From positions 1-37,094 of the forward strand of contig CALKWP010000154.1 in the NCBI GenBank assembly GCA_938004075.1: a DNA stretch of 37,094 nucleotides. Reading direction: 5' to 3'. The DNA comes from an uncultured Methanomassiliicoccales archaeon (lineage in GTDB: Archaea; Thermoplasmatota; Thermoplasmata; SG8-5). Position 1 is the stretch's first letter, and each line of letters opens with the position of its first letter. The position numbers were made by a program, and so were the translations under genes. Below are positions 33,374 through 37,094 of this stretch, piece by piece. A model generated the notes under the pieces. It was not told the origin of the DNA. It searched no databases and saw only the letters and a list, made by a program, of their open reading frames with translations.

Positions 33374-34183
33374 ATGTCTGAAAATTACGCCGTGAAGGCC
33401 GCAGAGTTGCTTGAAACCCTGAGAGAGAAAAGACCATTGGTGCACCACATCACCAACTGGGTCACCATATCTGAATGCGCCAGTATCACGCGGTCGCTGG
33501 GCGCTCTGCCTGTGATGGCCCATGCCGCCGAGGAGGTGGAGGAGATGGTGGGGATTTCCGGCGCTCTGGTGCTGAACATCGGCACGCTGACTCCCGATCT
33601 GATCGATGCCATGATAAAGGCCGGGAAGCAGGCCAACAAACTGGGCAAGCCTGTCATTCTGGATGCGGTGGGTGTCGGAGCAACAACTCTGAGGAACGAG
33701 AGCGCCAGGAAAATTCTTGATAATGTGAAAGTCAGTGTCATCAAGGGCAATGCCGGAGAGATTGCTGTTCTCTCGGGAGCCAGGGCCGAGGTCAGGGGCG
33801 TCGAATCTATTTCCGTTGAAGGCGATCCAGCTTCACATGCCAGACAACTGGCTGCTGCTGAGAATTGCACAGTGGTGATAACCGCCCCGGTTGACATAGT
33901 GACAGACGGTGCAAGGACTATTCTCATACGGAACGGCCACCCCAGGATGGGCGAGGTCGTCGGCACAGGTTGCATGGCCGCATCTGTCATTGGAGCCTTC
34001 GCTGCGGTTGAGAACGACATCACCATCGCCGCTGCCTGCGCGATGTCGGTTTACGGCATCGCGGGCGAGATGGCCGCGGTTGAGGCGAAAGGCCCTGGCA
34101 GCATGAAGCAGAACATGTTCGACACCATAATGGCTGTCGGCAGGGAAGACGTCCTGAGGGGAGCCAGAATAGATGCCGCGTGA
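33374..34183 (+). CDS. thiM: Hydroxyethylthiazole kinase
   Basis: 269 residues from the ATG at 33374; GTG at 33347 is in frame. Family motifs: RPLVHHITNWVT at the start, ILDAVGVGATTLRN (substrate site), VIKGNAGEIAVLSG, and the C-terminal MGEVVGTGCMAASVIGAF with the catalytic Cys-Gly loop. It phosphorylates 5-(hydroxyethyl)-4-methylthiazole in thiamine salvage. A TATA-like GTTAAATA at 33335 lies just outside the island. It overlaps thiE by 11 bp. I see no TPP riboswitch motif upstream. Confidence 0.93.
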   Translation: MSENYAVKAAELLETLREKRPLVHHITNWVTISECASITRSLGALPVMAHAAEEVEEMVGISGALVLNIGTLTPDLIDAMIKAGKQANKLGKPVILDAVGVGATTLRNESARKILDNVKVSVIKGNAGEIAVLSGARAEVRGVESISVEGDPASHARQLAAAENCTVVITAPVDIVTDGARTILIRNGHPRMGEVVGTGCMAASVIGAFAAVENDITIAAACAMSVYGIAGEMAAVEAKGPGSMKQNMFDTIMAVGREDVLRGARIDAA

Positions 34184-34799
34184 AATCTCGGGATTCTACT
34201 TCATCACCGATTCCAACCTCACCAAGCATGGCGCGCTGAAGGATTCGGAGAATGCAATCCGCGGCGGCGCCAGAATCATCCAGTACCGGGAAAAGCAGAA
34301 GAATTTTCCTGAAAAGGTCGCCGAAGCCCTGGAACTGCGCAACCTGTGCAGAACTTCTGGCGCCACATTCATAATCAACGACGATTTGGAACTCGCCCTG
34401 GCAGTAGGCGCTGATGGCCTCCATATCGGCCCGCATGACCTTCCCCCGGCCGAAGCCAGGAAGCGATATCCGGCTGGCATCCTCGGGGTTTCCTGCGGAA
34501 CCGTTGAAGAGGTCCGCAAGGCAGAATCAGCTGGCGCGGATTACATCGCCGCAAGCCCTGTCTTCTTCACATCCACCAAGAATGACATCGGGAAAACAGT
34601 CGGGCTGGAAGGAATCCGGGAGTTCAGAAAAGCCACAAAATTGCCCATTGTGGCAATAGGCGGCATCAATCTGGAGAATCTTCAGGCCGTGATGCTGGCA
34701 GGCGCAGATTCGGTCTGCGCCATCTCCGCCACTGTCGGAACTCCAGATGTCGAATCGAGTGTCAGGAAATTCGCCTATGCCATCGCTCATGTGCGATAG
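34173..34799 (+). CDS. thiE: Thiamine-phosphate synthase
   Basis: 208 residues, full length. A TIM barrel joining thiazole phosphate and HMP-pyrophosphate. Motifs: IQYREKQKNF (Q-x-R-x-K pyrophosphate site), FIINDDLELALAVGADGLHIG, and the phosphate loops GGINLEN and AISATVG. It overlaps thiM by 11 bp, giving a two-step salvage unit. Its stop overlaps the convergent helicase gene by 13 bp. Confidence 0.94.
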   Translation: MPREISGFYFITDSNLTKHGALKDSENAIRGGARIIQYREKQKNFPEKVAEALELRNLCRTSGATFIINDDLELALAVGADGLHIGPHDLPPAEARKRYPAGILGVSCGTVEEVRKAESAGADYIAASPVFFTSTKNDIGKTVGLEGIREFRKATKLPIVAIGGINLENLQAVMLAGADSVCAISATVGTPDVESSVRKFAYAIAHVR

Positions 34800-36778
34800 A
34801 AATCCCTGAGATTGGCTTTGAGGTCGTCGGCCTGCTTGAATTTAACGTCCCCCGGGAAGTATCTTCTGTATGATGGGTTGCCGAACCGTCTGTCCATCAG
34901 GATGACTGCGGCCCTGTCAGTCTCCGAGCGGATGCACCTTCCGACCGATTGGAGAACCCGGTTGATTGCCGGGTAAGTATAACCGTAATCGCGGCCTTTT
35001 CCGGGGCCGAATTTCTCATCGTAGTACTTTATCAATTGCTCCTGCTCGAGCGATGGCGGCGCAAATGGCATCCCAACGACGATTACCGAGTCCAGCAGGT
35101 TATCCTTGTAATCAATGCCCTCTGCCATCGAGCCGCCCATTACCGCCAGCATCATGCAGCCGCCCCCGGCTTTCAGGCGCACCAATGTGGTCACCAGGTC
35201 GCGCTTCTCCGCCTTTGTGGAATCCCTTGCCTCAAGTATGGTCTCTTTAGGTGTGTCAATGAACTGGCCAATGCTCTTCAGCATGCCGTATGATTGGAAA
35301 AATACCGCCACATTGCCAGGTATCTCGGAACAGGCCTCGCTGATGCGGCTGGCTATCTTTTTGTACATCGCGTCCCCGCGCTCGTTGTAGAGCGTTGTCA
35401 CATCGCCGGCCACGAATATCGGCCTGTTCTCCTCCGGGAAGGGAGAATTGTAAGTCCCCAGCATCCGCGAGCCATTGGGAATCCCAAGTATGTCGGCATA
35501 GACTTCCGTTGGATAGAGTGTGCCGCTCATCACCACGCTTGAATGGAATCCCCCGAAAATCGGCGCTGAGACAGTGGATGGGTCCAGCAATCGGTAGTTC
35601 AACATCATTCCGTCCTTCCTGCTCATTATCCGGACAAGGCCCCTGAGGTCCTGCCTGTAGTTCTCCAGAAACTCAGCAATCTCGAAAGCGATGCTTTGCT
35701 TCCCATCTGCCATTCTCTTGGTCCCTATCTCCTTCAACTGCTCGATGAGGGAGTTCACATCCAGGCGCTCGGTTATGGCCTGGCCCAGGCGTTTCTCCAG
35801 GGTTTCCATGAGCGGCTCCGCGCTCGTCAGCGTCTCTTTGCCCTCCCCGACGGACTCCAGCATCTTGGCTAAGTCTTTTTTGAAACTTTTCAGAACTTCC
35901 GCGACCTGTTTGTCCCTGACTTCGGATAAAGCTTCCTCGACCATGCTGGTTGTGAGGCTCATTGAATAATATCCGCGGATGCGGTCAGGAAGGTTATGGG
36001 CCTCATCCACTATGATTATGTAATCATCCGACGGCCGGCCAAATATTTCCTCCTGGTTGGGCCGCACCCCGGGATCGAATATGTGATTGTAATCGCAAAC
36101 AATGACATCCGCCTCAGCCGCCGCCTCCATCGCCGCCCTGTGGGGGCATGTCCTTCTCCGGGTGGCCAGCGTCTTGAGGTCCTCCACATGCATTATGTTG
36201 GACCCGATGAACCTTGTTATTTCCGGGTCCTTGTTCTCATGGTACTGGCATGTTTTGGTGGTAACGCTCATGTAACACAACATGCGGAATGCTGCGGAAT
36301 ATTCCTGGGATATGTCGGCCGGGCACATGGCCTGCTTCGATATCAGGTCAACAACGCGAATATCTTTTCCGGATACGGCTTTCATCTGCTTCAGCGTTTC
36401 AATGGCAATGTGGTGCTGCGATTGTTTGGAGGTGAGAAAGCAAATGGCCTTGCCCATTGCCATTCCGGCTTCGACCGCAGGAGCCAGCGCGGCAACGGTC
36501 TTGCCGATGCCCGTCGGCGCGTAAGCAAACAGATGCTTGCCAGAGGCGATGGACTTGGCAACGTCCCTGATGAACTTGTCCTGGCCCTTCCTCACTTCCG
36601 GAAACGGGAAGAAAGGCATGGTCGGGTGGCCCTTCAACTCTTCAAGAGCGATTGGCGGGGCTGAGACCTCTGCCTGGAAGTCCTCCATGGCGCTGCACTG
36701 GGGGCAATACTTCACATTGCCCTTGCCGCTCTTGCGGACCTTGAGAAGAACCTTGCATTTCGGACAGAACATGGACAT
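34787..36778 (-). CDS. XPD/DinG-type Fe-S helicase with N-terminal zinc ribbon
   Basis: 663 residues. The N-terminal zinc ribbon is FCPKCKVLL...KYCPQC (C5, C8, C25, C28), like RPB9/TFIIS ribbons. The SF2 core follows: Walker A APTGIGKT (87-94), DEAH box at 258-261 and the C-terminal motif VLQSVGRCIRSETDRA. Cysteines at 152, 168, 177 and 211 fit the [4Fe-4S] domain of XPD. It unwinds DNA 5'-3' and may act in repair or transcription. A TATA box at 36801-36810 is about 27 nt from the ATG, so it is leaderless; a copy of the 16-bp motif lies just upstream. Confidence 0.9.
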   Translation of the reverse strand: MSMFCPKCKVLLKVRKSGKGNVKYCPQCSAMEDFQAEVSAPPIALEELKGHPTMPFFPFPEVRKGQDKFIRDVAKSIASGKHLFAYAPTGIGKTVAALAPAVEAGMAMGKAICFLTSKQSQHHIAIETLKQMKAVSGKDIRVVDLISKQAMCPADISQEYSAAFRMLCYMSVTTKTCQYHENKDPEITRFIGSNIMHVEDLKTLATRRRTCPHRAAMEAAAEADVIVCDYNHIFDPGVRPNQEEIFGRPSDDYIIIVDEAHNLPDRIRGYYSMSLTTSMVEEALSEVRDKQVAEVLKSFKKDLAKMLESVGEGKETLTSAEPLMETLEKRLGQAITERLDVNSLIEQLKEIGTKRMADGKQSIAFEIAEFLENYRQDLRGLVRIMSRKDGMMLNYRLLDPSTVSAPIFGGFHSSVVMSGTLYPTEVYADILGIPNGSRMLGTYNSPFPEENRPIFVAGDVTTLYNERGDAMYKKIASRISEACSEIPGNVAVFFQSYGMLKSIGQFIDTPKETILEARDSTKAEKRDLVTTLVRLKAGGGCMMLAVMGGSMAEGIDYKDNLLDSVIVVGMPFAPPSLEQEQLIKYYDEKFGPGKGRDYGYTYPAINRVLQSVGRCIRSETDRAAVILMDRRFGNPSYRRYFPGDVKFKQADDLKANLRDFYRT

Positions 36779-36800
36779 TGTGGAGGCCTAGATGGGCAGG

Positions 36801-36810
36801 CCATAAAAAT
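36801..36810 (-). promoter_or_regulatory. TATA box of the XPD-like helicase gene
   Basis: The minus strand reads ATTTTTATGG centred about 27 nt before the ATG at 36778. Confidence 0.5.
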
Positions 36811-36820
36811 GCTTCGGGGG

Positions 36821-36836
36821 GGTGGGCGAAAGTATT
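36821..36836 (-). repeat. 16-bp motif AATACTTTCGCCCACC, copy 3
   Basis: Identical to the copy at 32774 but on the minus strand. It lies 10 bp upstream of the helicase TATA box, pointing toward that gene. Confidence 0.6.
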
Positions 36837-36862
36837 GGGGGATGGGTTGAACGGGGGTCCTG

Positions 36863-36890
36863 CAAGCGCACACAAAAGGATGAGAGAAAG
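36863..36890 (+). repeat. Third copy of the island repeat end
   Basis: CACACAAAAGGATGAGAGAAAG repeats the outer end of copies A (30328-30350) and B (33271-33293, opposite strand). The similarity stops after about 28 bp, so either the element is truncated or only its end is shared. Confidence 0.6.
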
Positions 36891-36903
36891 AATCAATGAG
36901 GTC

Positions 36904-36962
36904 GACGAACAGACTCTGGTATTGTTTGAATGCAGTCGCTAGTTTGTCGGTTCGTTCGAATT
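36904..36962 (+). repeat. 59-bp direct repeat, copy 1
   Basis: Matches 37036-37094 with one mismatch at a period of 132 bp, which is 44 codons. It lies directly after the repeat-end sequence. On the minus strand both copies are in one open frame that reads FERTDKLATAFKQYQSLFV. Confidence 0.9.
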
Positions 36963-37035
36963 GCATAGAATATGGTGCGGGCAATTCGACTAACCATTTT
37001 TCATTGAAGCTAATGTGAACAAATAAAGAAAACAT

Positions 37036-37094
37036 GACAAACAGACTCTGGTATTGTTTGAATGCAGTCGCTAGTTTGTCGGTTCGTTCGAATT
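37036..37094 (+). repeat. 59-bp direct repeat, copy 2, ends the contig
   Basis: Second copy; the contig stops exactly at its last base, so the assembler probably broke in a longer repeat array or multi-copy element. The rest of 36779-37094 holds the helicase promoter and the repeat-end copy; no firm gene is visible. Confidence 0.9.

Noticed and set aside
33385..34026. 213-codon minus-strand frame
   Set aside because: Serine/alanine-rich shadow of thiM, which is complete on the plus strand.
36712..37035. 107-codon minus-strand frame
   Set aside because: Its 3' part runs across the helicase promoter and start in another frame. The peptide HPFVCACR also occurs antisense to copy A, so it reflects the repeat end and not a protein family. 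Only the in-frame 59-bp repeats keep it worth noting.
36904..37094. CRISPR array
   Set aside because: Only two repeats of 59 bp with a 73-bp gap; too long for a CRISPR repeat, and no cas gene is present.

Overview
The window is an archaeal contig end, most likely from a member of Thermoplasmatota. The evidence is an archaeal S15 gene followed by a RecJ/GAN-type DHH nuclease, an HVO_0476-type zinc-finger gene beside archaeal pyrF, an XPD-type helicase, several genes whose start codon lies about 25-30 nt downstream of a TATA box (leaderless style), and many NosD/PKD/FnIII surface proteins with a C-terminal membrane anchor. The lineage call is inference; the window contains no rRNA. The first 46 bases are Illumina adapter, not genome. 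The last 59 bases are the second copy of a repeat, so both ends are assembly break points.

Layout. 47-730: a truncated two-HTH regulator. 779-4699 (minus): an operon for a group-4-like [NiFe] hydrogenase catalytic module, in the order ferredoxin, NuoC-like, HdrB-like, large subunit, small subunit fused to ferredoxin. No membrane subunits are present. 4753-8964: DUF6485-type protein, parvulin, tandem GNAT, M32 carboxypeptidase and a CrtC/AttH-like protein with six consecutive tryptophans. 9159-22581: a cell-surface block holding a 1937-residue beta-helix/PKD protein, a NosD-FnIII protein split by one frameshift, an ArsP-like permease on the opposite strand, and a lectin/FnIII protein. 22644-29151: housekeeping genes (RecJ/GAN, S15, a secreted unknown, zinc-finger protein, pyrF, CBS protein, aminotransferase).

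29187-34799 is the most unusual part. mnmA is followed by a 3-kb island bracketed by long inverted repeats whose 85-bp cores are 84/85 identical. Just outside the right repeat sits a fragment coding for the last residues of MnmA, with only synonymous differences from the resident gene end. This looks like an integration scar at the mnmA 3' end. The island carries a Type IIG restriction-modification gene that has lost its middle, a TacT-like GNAT with a 48-residue partner ORF, a small Arg-rich protein, and two of the three copies of a 16-bp motif placed upstream of promoters. thiM-thiE follow, then an XPD-like helicase whose promoter carries the third motif copy. A third copy of the repeat-end sequence lies at the contig end, suggesting a dispersed family.
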